Positions 40,916-50,082 of a DNA stretch of 64,000 bases are shown here, piece after piece; position 1 is the first letter of the stretch, and every line of letters starts with the position of its first letter. Location of the stretch: positions 44,947-108,946 of the forward strand of contig NZ_MHXN01000046.1 in the NCBI RefSeq assembly GCF_001824475.1. The letters are read 5' to 3'. A program made the translations under genes and the position numbers. The stretch is from Phenylobacterium sp. RIFCSPHIGHO2_01_FULL_69_31. GTDB taxonomy: Bacteria; Pseudomonadota; Alphaproteobacteria; Caulobacterales; Caulobacteraceae. A model generated the notes under the pieces. It did no database searches, was not told where the DNA came from, and saw nothing but the letters and a program-made list of their open reading frames with translations.

Positions 40916-43777
40916 ATGAAAGATACCCGCACTCTTCGGAGTTGGCTGGCTGTTGGCGTGTCCGCCACGGCCTTGACCGCGATCGCGATGCCCGCAATGG
41001 CCCAGACGGCCGGGGCGAACGTGATCGAAGAACTGGTCGTCACGGCGCAGAAGAAGGAGGAAGCCCTCCAGGACGTGCCGATCGCCGTCTCGGCGTTCGA
41101 CCAGAACGCGCTTGAGAAATCCAAGATCGACGGCGGCCCGAACCTGGTGCTGGCCGTGCCGAACGTGAACTTCTCCAAGGGGAACTTCACCGGCTACAAC
41201 TTCCAGATCCGCGGCATCGGCTCCAAGCTGGTGGCCGGCTCGGGTGACGCCGGCACCGGCATCCACCTGAACAACGCCCCGCTGATCGCCAACAACCTGT
41301 TCGAGACCGAGTTCTACGACGTCGAGCGGGTGGAAGTGCTGCGGGGCCCGCAGGGCACCCTCTACGGCCGGAACGCCACGGGCGGTGTGGTCAACCTGCT
41401 CACCGCCAAGCCGAAGGACATCTTCGAGGGCAACCTCCGGGCCGAGTACGGCAACTACAACACCATGAAGGCGCGGGGGATGATCAACATCCCGCTCGGC
41501 GAGACGCTCGCCGCGCGCTTCGCGGGCTCCTACCTGAAGCGGGACGGCTTCGGCGAGAACCTGGTCACCGGCAACGACGCCGACGACCGCGACCTCTATG
41601 GCGTCCGCGCCACGATCGCCTTCAATCCCAGCGACCGTTTCCGGGCCTGGGCGATGTGGGATCACTTCGAGGAAGACGACAACCGCTCGCGGATCGGCAA
41701 GCAGTTCTGCACCAAGGACAACGGCCCGGCGAATGTCGGCGGCCTGGGCTATTCGACCGCCGCCGGCGGCCTGATCGGCCAGATCCAGCGCGGGTTGTTC
41801 AGCCAGGGCTGTTCGGCCACCTCGCTTTACGATCCCAGCGCGCTCGGCACCGTGAACTCTCAAGCCACGCTGGGCGGTCTCTTCGGCGCCCTGGGCGGAT
41901 TCCAGACGGGCGACGCCTATGCCGGCAAGATGCAGACCCCGAACATCCGGGACATCGAGTCGACGTTCGACCCGATCTACAAGTCGAAGACCGACATCTA
42001 CGAGTTCAACGCCGCCTTCGACGTCACCGAGAACCTGACGCTGAACTGGCTGTCGGCCTACACCTTCTACAAGCTCTACACGCGGCAGGACTACAACCGC
42101 TACACGCCGAGCACGAGCTTCAACACCACGCCGAACCCGGTGAACGCGTTCGCGGCGGTGCCGAACTATGCCGCCATCTACGCCAGCCTGTTCCCGGGCG
42201 GCAGGATCAACGATCCGCAGAACGGGGCGTTCAACCGGTTCACCACCAGCGACATCTCCTCGGCCTATACCGAGCAGTGGAGCCACGAGATCCGGCTCCA
42301 GTCGAACTTCGACGGGCCGTTCAATTACAACATCGGCGGCATCTTCTCGCGCTATCAGGCGACCGGCGACTACTACGTGATGTTCAACACGGGGACCGGC
42401 TACTACCAGATCAACAACCTGCTCACGACCGGCAACGCCAACTGCGCGGGCGCGGCTCCCTGCGTGGCGATCGATCCAAACGCCGATCCGAACCGCAGCG
42501 GTCACAACTACTACGACAGCTACGGCCCCTACGACCTGACGTCCTACGCCGCGTTCGGCGAGTTCTACTGGCAGATGTCCGACAACTTCAAATGGACGCT
42601 CGGCCTCCGCTACACGGTGGACAGCAAGGAAGTCGAGAACCACTCGGTCGTGCTGGGCACCCCCGGCCTGGGCATCGGCGGCCCGCTTCCCGGCGCGCCG
42701 GCGATCCTGAAGACCAAATTCAAGGAGCCGACGGGTCGCTTCGGCTTCGACTGGAAGCCGGACCTGGGCTTCACGGACGAGACCCTGGTCTATGCGTTCT
42801 ATTCGCGAGGCTATAAGGCCGGCGGCCTGAACACCCCGCCGAGCCCCGGCATCGGCGTCGTGCCCGTGCCGGCCACCTTCGAGCCGGAGTTCATCAACTC
42901 CTACGAAATCGGCACGAAGAACACGCTGCTCAACGGCACAATGCAGCTGAACCTGACCGGCTTCTACTATGACTACAAAGGCTATCAGGTCTCCAAGATC
43001 GTGAACCGCGCCTCGACCAACGAGAACATCGACGCCGAAGTGATGGGCGCCGAGTTCGAGTCGATCTGGCAGCCGATCGAAGGCCTGCGCCTGAATGCGG
43101 CGATCGGTTACCTCGACACCAAGATCAAGAACGCGACCTCGATCGACACCTTCAACCGGACCCAAGGCAACGCGGGCCTGACGGTGGTGAAGTCGAGTGC
43201 GGCCTCGAACTGCGTGGTGTCGACGGCAGCCGCGGCCACGGCCCTGGCCATCTCGAACGGCCAGGTTCCGGGCTTCACACCCAATCCGTTCAACCTGCTC
43301 GGCGTCTGCACCCTGGCCTCGGCCGCGGGGGCGGGCACCAACATCAACGGCACGGGCGCGATCGCCGCTGGCACCAACGCCTTCGGCGGCCTGGTCTCGG
43401 AAGGCGTCACGGTCGACCTCGACGGCAATAGCCTGCCGAACGCGCCGCATTGGACCATCTCGCTGGGCGCCCAGTACACCTGGACCGTCGGCGACTGGGA
43501 CGCGACGCTGCGCGGCGACTACTACAAGCAGACCAAGACCTATGCCCGGATCTACAACTCCACGGCGGACCGGATCAAAGCCTGGGACAACGTCAACCTG
43601 ACCCTGACGGTCGAGAACCGGGACCTGGGCGTCGAGTTGGCCGGCTTCGTCAAGAACGCCACCAACGAAAAGGCGATCACCGACTTCTACCTCACCGACG
43701 ACAGCTCCGGCCTGTTCCGGAACGTCTTCTATACCGAGCCGCGCACCTACGGCGTCTCGGTGACCAAGCGCTGGTAG
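40916..43777 (+). CDS. TonB-dependent outer-membrane receptor (copy 1)
   Basis: Outer-membrane barrel of 953 residues that imports a ligand with energy from TonB-ExbBD. Signal peptide 1-29 (AMPAMAQT), TonB-box-like EELVVTAQKK near 38, plug domain to about 165 with GPQGTLYGRNATGGVVNL, then a 22-strand barrel ending in aromatic TKRW. ATG 40916 follows GGGAGGA. Long extracellular insertions are rich in Asn/Tyr. The ligand is not identifiable; in Caulobacterales such receptors usually take oligosaccharides, xenobiotics or siderophores. Confidence 0.93.
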   Translation: MKDTRTLRSWLAVGVSATALTAIAMPAMAQTAGANVIEELVVTAQKKEEALQDVPIAVSAFDQNALEKSKIDGGPNLVLAVPNVNFSKGNFTGYNFQIRGIGSKLVAGSGDAGTGIHLNNAPLIANNLFETEFYDVERVEVLRGPQGTLYGRNATGGVVNLLTAKPKDIFEGNLRAEYGNYNTMKARGMINIPLGETLAARFAGSYLKRDGFGENLVTGNDADDRDLYGVRATIAFNPSDRFRAWAMWDHFEEDDNRSRIGKQFCTKDNGPANVGGLGYSTAAGGLIGQIQRGLFSQGCSATSLYDPSALGTVNSQATLGGLFGALGGFQTGDAYAGKMQTPNIRDIESTFDPIYKSKTDIYEFNAAFDVTENLTLNWLSAYTFYKLYTRQDYNRYTPSTSFNTTPNPVNAFAAVPNYAAIYASLFPGGRINDPQNGAFNRFTTSDISSAYTEQWSHEIRLQSNFDGPFNYNIGGIFSRYQATGDYYVMFNTGTGYYQINNLLTTGNANCAGAAPCVAIDPNADPNRSGHNYYDSYGPYDLTSYAAFGEFYWQMSDNFKWTLGLRYTVDSKEVENHSVVLGTPGLGIGGPLPGAPAILKTKFKEPTGRFGFDWKPDLGFTDETLVYAFYSRGYKAGGLNTPPSPGIGVVPVPATFEPEFINSYEIGTKNTLLNGTMQLNLTGFYYDYKGYQVSKIVNRASTNENIDAEVMGAEFESIWQPIEGLRLNAAIGYLDTKIKNATSIDTFNRTQGNAGLTVVKSSAASNCVVSTAAAATALAISNGQVPGFTPNPFNLLGVCTLASAAGAGTNINGTGAIAAGTNAFGGLVSEGVTVDLDGNSLPNAPHWTISLGAQYTWTVGDWDATLRGDYYKQTKTYARIYNSTADRIKAWDNVNLTLTVENRDLGVELAGFVKNATNEKAITDFYLTDDSSGLFRNVFYTEPRTYGVSVTKRW

Positions 43778-43805
43778 CACCCAGCCCTTCCAGGGGAAGC
43801 CTTCG

Positions 43806-43836
43806 GGGGCGGCGGAGCAATCCGCCGCCCCTTTTT
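43806..43836 (+). terminator. terminator of TonB receptor 1
   Basis: Perfect 11-bp stem GGGGCGGCGGA / TCCGCCGCCCC with GCAA tetraloop, then TTTTT at 43832-43836. A textbook factor-independent terminator. Confidence 0.9.
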
Positions 43837-44195
43837 CGTGTCCCGACGGTCACAGCGCCGCAACGGACAGCGGGGAGCAGGGCCGCCCCGGCTCCGATTC
43901 ATGCTTTTTTGACCGAACGGTATGCATCGAACACGTTGGGTCGCCGCATCAGTCCCTGAGCAGAGACGGAATTCGTCGACCGCCGTTCTATTTTGCACGA
44001 AGGATTCGAAAATGCGGTCTTTTCGCCACACTATGAAAAAAGCGGCGTCTTAGCGGCGTAAGTTATCGCCGTACAGTTGACGGACCGCCCCGGACGCATT
44101 GAGGGTCCGCGGCCCGGACGCCTCCCCGCGTCCGCTCCAACAATATCAAAACACGAGACCGGTCGGCGTCCCCGTCCGCGCCTCGGGAGGATCTC
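43837..44195. other. AT-richer intergenic region before TonB receptor 2
   Basis: About 360 bases without a credible gene, with lower GC than the surroundings (several A/T runs near 43905, 44010 and 44035). It holds a dyad TTGACCGAACGGTAT at 43909-43923, a CGGCG ... CGCCG pair around 44056, and TTGACGG at 44077, which could be a -35 box. No clear -10 was found. The region presumably contains the promoter and regulator sites of the second receptor. Confidence 0.5.
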
Positions 44196-46676
44196 ATGGC
44201 TCGCAAAATCGCGCCCGCGCGCGCACTTCTGGCTGCCGGCGTCTCGTTCGTCGCCCTCGCCGCCGTCGCCCAACCCGCCCTGGCCCAGGCCGCCGCCGAT
44301 GAAGGCGCGACCCTCGAGGAACTGGTGGTTACCGCCGAAAAGCGCGAGCAGTCCCTGCAGGACGTGCCGGTCGCCGTTTCGGCCTTTACGTCCGAGAAGC
44401 GTGACATCGCCGGCATCACCGGCATCCAGGACTTCGTGAACTTCACGCCCGGCATGAACTATTCCGGCACCGACCGCGTCAGCCTGCGGGGCGCCGGCCG
44501 CAACACCTTCTACATCGGCAACGACCCGGGCGTGGCGTCCTATTCGGACGGCTTCTACTCGGCCTCGTCGTCCGAGCTGTTCAAGACCCCGCTGTTCATC
44601 GAGCGGACGGAAATCCTGCGGGGTCCGCAGGGCACCCTGTACGGCCGTAACGCCATCGGCGGCGCGATCAACCAGATCTCCAAGCGCCCGGCCCAGGAGT
44701 TCGGCGGCGAGATCCGCGCGTCCTACGGCAACTATGACCGCACCCGGATCGAAGGCGTCGTCTCGCTGCCGGTGGCCGAGAACCTGCGCTTCAAGGTCGG
44801 CGGCAGCCAGGACCATCAGCGCGAAGGCTTCATCAAGAACATCGGCACGGCCAACGAAGGCGCGAAGATCAAGCGGACCTACTTCGAGTTCCAGCTTGAA
44901 GCCGAGCCCACCGAGAAGCTGTCGATCTTCGCCCGCTACAACCGCTCGAACTGGGACGACACCCTGGGCGTCGGCGACCGCCTGTCGAACCTGGTCACGC
45001 CGTACGACACCACCCGCGTGTTCGGCCTGATCGGCCAGCTGCAGGTGAACCCGCAATTCGGCTACACGACCCCGAACCCGGGCGTCGAAGACCCCTACGT
45101 CCAGAACACCAACACGAACGGCTATGGCCAGCTGCGGGGCAACCACGTCCTGACGACGACGGTCAGCTACGACCTGGGCTTTGCGTCGCTGAAGTACATC
45201 GGCGGCTTCCAGCAGTACAACTACCAGACCGGCGGCGACTACGACGGCACCAGCCGGACCACGCCGATCGTCGGCGTCCTGGCGGTGCCGTACTTCCCGA
45301 CCCAGACCACCGATTTCGACGAGCACAAGCGCTACTACTCGAACGAGATCAACCTGACCTCGAACGGCGACGGGCCGTTCCGCTGGATCCTCGGCGTCTA
45401 TCAGTACGAGGAAGAGTACCGCCAGCGCATCCAGCTCGGGAATCCGAACCAAGCCTCGCTGGCCAACCCGCTGACCCTGGCCGGGACGCCGGCGGCTCCG
45501 AACCCGCTGCGCAACTTCGCCGACACGCAAGCCACTCTGGACTCCAAGGCCTACGCGGTCTTCGGCCAGGCCACCTACGAGCTCAACGACCAGTTCGCGG
45601 TCACCGCCGGCATCCGCTACACCAAGGACAAGAAGGAAGGCACCGAGTTCCAGCGGCTGATCATCCAGTCGCCGGCGATCGCGGGCGGCGCCGTCGCGTT
45701 CGACGTGTCCTCGGACATGGATCCGACCACCCCGGGCGTGCAGAACTTCCGGTCGCTGAAGAACAGCTGGGACGCCGTCACCGGCGTGCTGAACCTGGAT
45801 TGGACTCCGGACACCGACACCCTCGGCTACGCCAAGTACAGCCGCGGCTACAAGTCGGGCGGCTTCCTGCTGGGCACCCTGTCCTCGCAGCCTGAAGCCA
45901 AGCAAGAGCAGGTCGACGCCTTCGAGATCGGCCTGAAGAAGACCATCGCGCGCCGGTTCCAGATCAACGCGGCCGCCTTCTACAACGACTACAAGGACCT
46001 GCAGCTCAACCTGTCGCAGCTGAACGCGGCCGGTACGGCGGCGGCGAATAACTTCGTCAACGTCGACGCCGAGGCCTACGGCCTGGAGCTGGAAGCCATC
46101 TGGCGGCCGATCAACAACCTCGATCTGTCGGCCAGCTACGGCTACCTGCACACCAAGATCACCAAGGGCTGCTGCTTCTACGACCCGGCGGACCCGGGCG
46201 CTCTGGACCCGAACGCCACCCCTTCGGGCGGCGTGGTGGTCTCGAACGGCACCCGTCTGGCGTTCCAGACCCTGAAGGGCTCCAAGATCTACCAGTCGCC
46301 GGAGAACAAGTTCGCCGGCAACGCGAACTACACCTTCGACTTCGAGCCGGGTTCGCTGATCCTGTCGGCGACCTACACCTGGACCGACGAGACCTTCTAC
46401 CAACCGTTCAAGAGCGCGGCGAACAAGGTGAAGGCCTACGACGTCACCGATTTCCGGGTGCTGTGGAACGACATCGACAATCGCTACACGCTCATCGGCT
46501 ACGTGAAGAACGCCTTTGACAACAAGGGCTTCACGTCGAACGGCTCGACGACGCCGACCGCGATCTTCGACAGCCCGAACCCGGGCACGACGTCGATCGT
46601 CCAGACCCGCACCGCGATCACGCGCGGCCTGATCCAGCCGCGCACCTACGGCGTGGAGCTGCAGTACCGCTTCTAG
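44196..46676 (+). CDS. TonB-dependent outer-membrane receptor (copy 2)
   Basis: An 826-residue receptor with signal peptide 1-30 (AQPALAQAA), TonB-box-like EELVVTAEKR near 42, plug motif GPQGTLYGRNAIGGAINQ, and a barrel ending in ELQYRF with the terminal aromatic needed for BAM assembly. CGGGAGG precedes the ATG. It is related to the upstream receptor in layout, though barrel length and loops differ, so the two probably bind different ligands. Each has its own terminator and leader, so they are separate transcription units. Confidence 0.94.
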   Translation: MARKIAPARALLAAGVSFVALAAVAQPALAQAAADEGATLEELVVTAEKREQSLQDVPVAVSAFTSEKRDIAGITGIQDFVNFTPGMNYSGTDRVSLRGAGRNTFYIGNDPGVASYSDGFYSASSSELFKTPLFIERTEILRGPQGTLYGRNAIGGAINQISKRPAQEFGGEIRASYGNYDRTRIEGVVSLPVAENLRFKVGGSQDHQREGFIKNIGTANEGAKIKRTYFEFQLEAEPTEKLSIFARYNRSNWDDTLGVGDRLSNLVTPYDTTRVFGLIGQLQVNPQFGYTTPNPGVEDPYVQNTNTNGYGQLRGNHVLTTTVSYDLGFASLKYIGGFQQYNYQTGGDYDGTSRTTPIVGVLAVPYFPTQTTDFDEHKRYYSNEINLTSNGDGPFRWILGVYQYEEEYRQRIQLGNPNQASLANPLTLAGTPAAPNPLRNFADTQATLDSKAYAVFGQATYELNDQFAVTAGIRYTKDKKEGTEFQRLIIQSPAIAGGAVAFDVSSDMDPTTPGVQNFRSLKNSWDAVTGVLNLDWTPDTDTLGYAKYSRGYKSGGFLLGTLSSQPEAKQEQVDAFEIGLKKTIARRFQINAAAFYNDYKDLQLNLSQLNAAGTAAANNFVNVDAEAYGLELEAIWRPINNLDLSASYGYLHTKITKGCCFYDPADPGALDPNATPSGGVVVSNGTRLAFQTLKGSKIYQSPENKFAGNANYTFDFEPGSLILSATYTWTDETFYQPFKSAANKVKAYDVTDFRVLWNDIDNRYTLIGYVKNAFDNKGFTSNGSTTPTAIFDSPNPGTTSIVQTRTAITRGLIQPRTYGVELQYRF

Positions 46677-46713
46677 TTAAGGCGCGTTTCCTCCCATTTT
46701 ACGTGCCCACTTG

Positions 46714-46744
46714 GGGCGGCGGACTTCGGTCCGCCGCCCTTTTT
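46714..46744 (+). terminator. terminator of TonB receptor 2
   Basis: Stem GGGCGGCGGAC / GTCCGCCGCCC-type with a cUUCGg tetraloop (46714-46739), then TTTTT at 46740-46744. The stem is almost the same as that after receptor 1. Confidence 0.9.
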
Positions 46745-46899
46745 CTTTGCCGCCAAGGCGGACCGGACAGACGCGGCCACGCGCCGCCTTTTGACGCACC
46801 GGGCGAGAATCCCCGGCCGGCTGCTCCGGGATTTAACCTCTGCGCAAGTGCTCGCCCCACAGAATGGGTACCTAAAGGTTCCTCGTTTCCCGGCGGCCC

Positions 46900-48003
46900 A
46901 TGTCCCTGCCCGAGTTCTTCTTCGACCGCGTCACGGCCGACATCCGCCAGCAGATGGACGGCATGCTCGCCATGACCGATCAGCTGGCGCGGCAACGCCT
47001 GACGCCGGACGGGGAAGCGTGCGTGGCCAGCGTGGCCGAGGCGGCGGAGAGCGTGCGGCGGATGCTGGACACCGCGCTGGACCTGAAATCCGTGTCCGAC
47101 GGTGTGCGCATCGACGCAGAACCCATCCGCCTTCGCGAACTGATGGACGAGATCGAGGCGCGCTGGCAGTCCCGCGCCGGCGCGGCCGGCATCACGCTCC
47201 TGGTCTCCTATGACGGCGATCCGGAAGCGGCGGCCATGGGCGACCGCAAGCGCCTTCTGCAGATCTTCGACGGCTTCATCGGCGAGGCCGTGGGCGCACA
47301 GGCGCGCGGCGCGGTCGAGGCCGGCCTCTTTGCCCATTCCGGCCCCGATGGCGTACGGCTGGAGGGCCGCGTGCGCGGCCCCCGCGACTCCGGCTGGGAC
47401 GAGAAGGACCCGGAGGCCCGCATCCGCGCCATCGAGGCCCGCCTGGGCCTGGAAGTGGCCCTGGGCGCCATGCTGGCGCGCCGTCTGCTCAAGACCCTGA
47501 ACGGCGAACTGCGGAAGGAAGCCAATGCCGGCGCCTCCGACACCGCCACCTTCGAGCTCCAGCTCGCGCCGATCCCCGAGACCGTGGAGGAGCCTGCCGA
47601 AGAGGCCGGCCGCGCTGCGCACATCCTGGTGGTCGACGACAACGCCACGAACCGCATGGTGGCGCAGTCGCTCGTCGAGATGTTCGAGTGCACCAGCGAG
47701 TCCGCCGAAGACGGCGAGGAGGCGGTCGAAGCCGCGCGCACGGGCCGGTTCGACCTCATCCTGATGGACATCAAGATGCCGCGGATGGACGGGATCGCCG
47801 CCACCCGCGCGATCCGCGCGATCCCGGGGCCCGTGGGCGTGGTGCCGATCATCGCCCTGACCGCCAACGCCGATCCGGACGACGCGGAGGCCTATCTGGC
47901 CGCCGGGATGAACGGTGTCGTCGAGAAGCCGATGAAGCCCGAGCACCTTCTGGCGGCCCTGCAGCAGGCGCTGGATCCGACCCGCAACGCTGCCGCAGCC
48001 TAG
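46900..48003 (+). CDS. pseudo-histidine kinase fused to a receiver domain
   Basis: A 367-residue protein. Residues 5-60 align with a hybrid-kinase dimerisation helix, but where FxxxMSHEIRTPLNGVLGM is expected it reads RVTADIRQQMDGMLAM, so the phospho-acceptor is Ala13. Residues 75-225 look like a decayed ATPase domain without GxGxG or N-box asparagine. The C-terminal receiver (about 242-360) is complete: VVDDN, Asp290 (LILMDIKMPRMDG), LTANA and Lys343 (EKPMKP). It probably receives phosphate from another protein and signals through the kinase-like part. No partner is adjacent. Confidence 0.82.
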   Translation: MSLPEFFFDRVTADIRQQMDGMLAMTDQLARQRLTPDGEACVASVAEAAESVRRMLDTALDLKSVSDGVRIDAEPIRLRELMDEIEARWQSRAGAAGITLLVSYDGDPEAAAMGDRKRLLQIFDGFIGEAVGAQARGAVEAGLFAHSGPDGVRLEGRVRGPRDSGWDEKDPEARIRAIEARLGLEVALGAMLARRLLKTLNGELRKEANAGASDTATFELQLAPIPETVEEPAEEAGRAAHILVVDDNATNRMVAQSLVEMFECTSESAEDGEEAVEAARTGRFDLILMDIKMPRMDGIAATRAIRAIPGPVGVVPIIALTANADPDDAEAYLAAGMNGVVEKPMKPEHLLAALQQALDPTRNAAAA

Positions 48004-48099
48004 ACCCGGTTTCACCTGCAACTTTCTTGCGCCGAGGGGGCCTATTGCGCCCTTGGCTGCAATCCCTTAGGTCGCGAGCTCCTGTTTTGGGGGAGTTTT

Positions 48100-48903
48100 A
48101 TGTCCGAAGCGACGACGGGCCCCGCGCCCTCGCTGGACGCGGTTCGCCAGCGCATCGACACGCTGGACACCGAACTCCTGCGCCTCATCGACGAGCGCGC
48201 CTCGCTGGCGCGGGTGGTGGCCGCCGCCAAGCGCGCGGCGGGCGACGGCGACAAGTTCGCCCTGCGCCCCGCCCGTGAAGCCGCCATCCTGCGACGCCTG
48301 ATCGCCGCCGAGCGGTCGGCCGCCGGCCCGAGCCTGGTCGTGCGGATCTGGCGCGAGATGATCGGCGACAGCCTATCGGTACAGGGCCCGTTCCACCTCA
48401 ACGCCTGGGGCGGGAAAGATCCCGGCCACGTGGTCGAACTGGCGCGCCATCGCTTTGGCGCGGCGCCGCCGCTGCGCCAGTTCGCGAAGGCGGAAGACGC
48501 CATCGCCGCGGCCCGCACGCCCGGCGGGGTGGCGGTCTGCGCCCTCGTCCCAGACAGCGCCTGGTGGGGCCGCCTGCTCGCCGAACCGCAGCTCAAGGTG
48601 TTCGCCGCCCTGCCCTGCCTCGCCGCGTGGGGCCCGATGTCGGCCCTGGCCATGGCGGCCGTGGACGTCGAGCCCACCGGCGACGACCGCACCTTCTGGG
48701 TCACCGACGCCCCCGGGCCCGCCGCGGCCGTGGAGGAGGCGCTGGGCCGCGATGGCGTCGCCGGCGAATTGGTCGCCGAGGCGGGCGGGCTGAAGCTGTT
48801 CATGCTGGCCGGCTTCTACCAGCGCGAGGACGAGCGCCTGGCGCGGGCGCCCGGCCGGCTGAGCGGCGTGATCGGGGCTGCGCCGGCTCCGCTGGACGTG
48901 TAA
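48100..48903 (+). CDS. AroQ-type chorismate mutase with C-terminal unknown domain
   Basis: A 267-residue protein. Residues 10-95 form an AroQ chorismate mutase helix bundle (VRQRIDTLDTELLRLIDERA, then the REAAILRRL helix), turning chorismate into prephenate. The remaining ~165 residues resemble a worn prephenate-dehydratase-like fold (SAWWGRLLAEPQL, DDRTFWVTDAPG) but lack a convincing catalytic site. GGGGGAG lies 8 bases before ATG. First of three genes with hisC and the dehydrogenase; together they cover post-chorismate steps to tyrosine or phenylalanine. Confidence 0.82.
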   Translation: MSEATTGPAPSLDAVRQRIDTLDTELLRLIDERASLARVVAAAKRAAGDGDKFALRPAREAAILRRLIAAERSAAGPSLVVRIWREMIGDSLSVQGPFHLNAWGGKDPGHVVELARHRFGAAPPLRQFAKAEDAIAAARTPGGVAVCALVPDSAWWGRLLAEPQLKVFAALPCLAAWGPMSALAMAAVDVEPTGDDRTFWVTDAPGPAAAVEEALGRDGVAGELVAEAGGLKLFMLAGFYQREDERLARAPGRLSGVIGAAPAPLDV

Positions 48904-48952
48904 GACGACGCCTCCGCCGCAACGCTTCCGCTCGCTCCTGGCCCAGCCCCGC

Positions 48953-50080
48953 ATGCCTGACACCGTAGATCCCGTGAACCGCGCCCGCGCGGCCAAGCCG
49001 CTCCCCAAGCCCGGGATCATGGACATCCACGCCTATGTGCCCGGCAAGGCGCAGGCGGACGGGGTCGAGAACCCGATCAAGCTGTCCGCCAACGAGAACA
49101 TCCTGGGCGCCAGCCCGAAGGCGCGCGAGGCCTTCGTCGGCGCGGCCGACGAACTGCAGGTCTATCCCGACAGCCGCACCACCATCCTACGCACCGCCAT
49201 CGCCGAGCGGTTCCGGCTGGAGCCGGAGCGGCTGATCTTCGGCTGCGGGTCGGACGAGGTGTTCGCCCTGCTGAACCAGACCTTCCTCGAGCCCGGCGAC
49301 AACATCGTGCAGGGCGAGTACGGCTTCGCCGCCTTCGCCATCGGCGCCCGCGCCTGCCAGGCCGACGTGAAGCTGGCCAAGGAGCCCGGCTACCGGATCG
49401 ACGTCGACGAGATGCTGAAGGTCGTCGACGAGCGCACGCGGCTGATCTTCCTGGCCAATCCCGGCAACCCCACCGGCACCTGGATCCCGTTCTCCGAGGT
49501 GCTGCGCCTGCACGCCGCGCTGCCGCCCAGCGTGGTGCTGGTGCTGGACGGCGCCTACAGCGAGTTCGCCACCGACCCGGCGTTCCAGGACGGCCTGGAT
49601 TTCGCGCGGGGGACGGACAACGTCGTGGTCACCCACACCTTCTCCAAGCTGCATGGCCTCGCCGCCCTCAGGGTGGGCTGGGGCTATGCGCCGGCCGAGA
49701 TCGCGGCGGCGGTGGACCGTATCCGCCTGCCGTTCAACACCTCGATCGCTGGTCAGCGCGCCGCCGTTGCGGCGCTGGCGGACGAGGATTTCCAGGCCCG
49801 TTCAATCGCCCACGTCGAGCAGTGGCGCCCCTGGCTGGCCCAGCAGATCGGCGGGCTGGGACTGGAGATCGTCGGGCCCTCGGCCACCAACTTCGTGCTG
49901 ATCGGCTTTCCCAAGACGGGCAAGACCGCGGCCGCGGCCGACGAATTCCTCAGCGCCCGCGGCCTGTTGACTCGCCGGGTGCTGAACTACGGCCTGCCCG
50001 ACCACTTGCGGCTCACCATTGGCCTCGAAGAGCACAACCGCGCCGTGGTCGAAGCCCTGGCCGCGTTCATGAAGGCCTGA
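48953..50080 (+). CDS. hisC: histidinol-phosphate/aromatic aminotransferase
   Basis: PLP-dependent fold-type I aminotransferase of 375 residues. Schiff-base Lys232 lies in THTFSKLHGLAALRVGWG; the substrate segment KLSANENILGASP is near residue 43, and FLANPGNPTGTW is near 163. Placed between chorismate mutase and prephenate dehydrogenase, it probably serves aromatic amino-acid synthesis as well as, or in place of, histidine synthesis. It ends two bases before the next gene. Confidence 0.9.
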   Translation: MPDTVDPVNRARAAKPLPKPGIMDIHAYVPGKAQADGVENPIKLSANENILGASPKAREAFVGAADELQVYPDSRTTILRTAIAERFRLEPERLIFGCGSDEVFALLNQTFLEPGDNIVQGEYGFAAFAIGARACQADVKLAKEPGYRIDVDEMLKVVDERTRLIFLANPGNPTGTWIPFSEVLRLHAALPPSVVLVLDGAYSEFATDPAFQDGLDFARGTDNVVVTHTFSKLHGLAALRVGWGYAPAEIAAAVDRIRLPFNTSIAGQRAAVAALADEDFQARSIAHVEQWRPWLAQQIGGLGLEIVGPSATNFVLIGFPKTGKTAAAADEFLSARGLLTRRVLNYGLPDHLRLTIGLEEHNRAVVEALAAFMKA

Positions 50081-50082
50081 CG

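Noticed and set aside
40784..43780. A 998-codon minus-strand open frame opposite TonB receptor 1
   Set aside because: No family pattern, valine/arginine/glycine-rich shadow; the plus-strand receptor is unambiguous.
43747..44031. 94-codon minus-strand frame between the TonB receptors
   Set aside because: It reads through the receptor 1 terminator and has an Arg/Cys/Pro-rich composition unlike a real protein.
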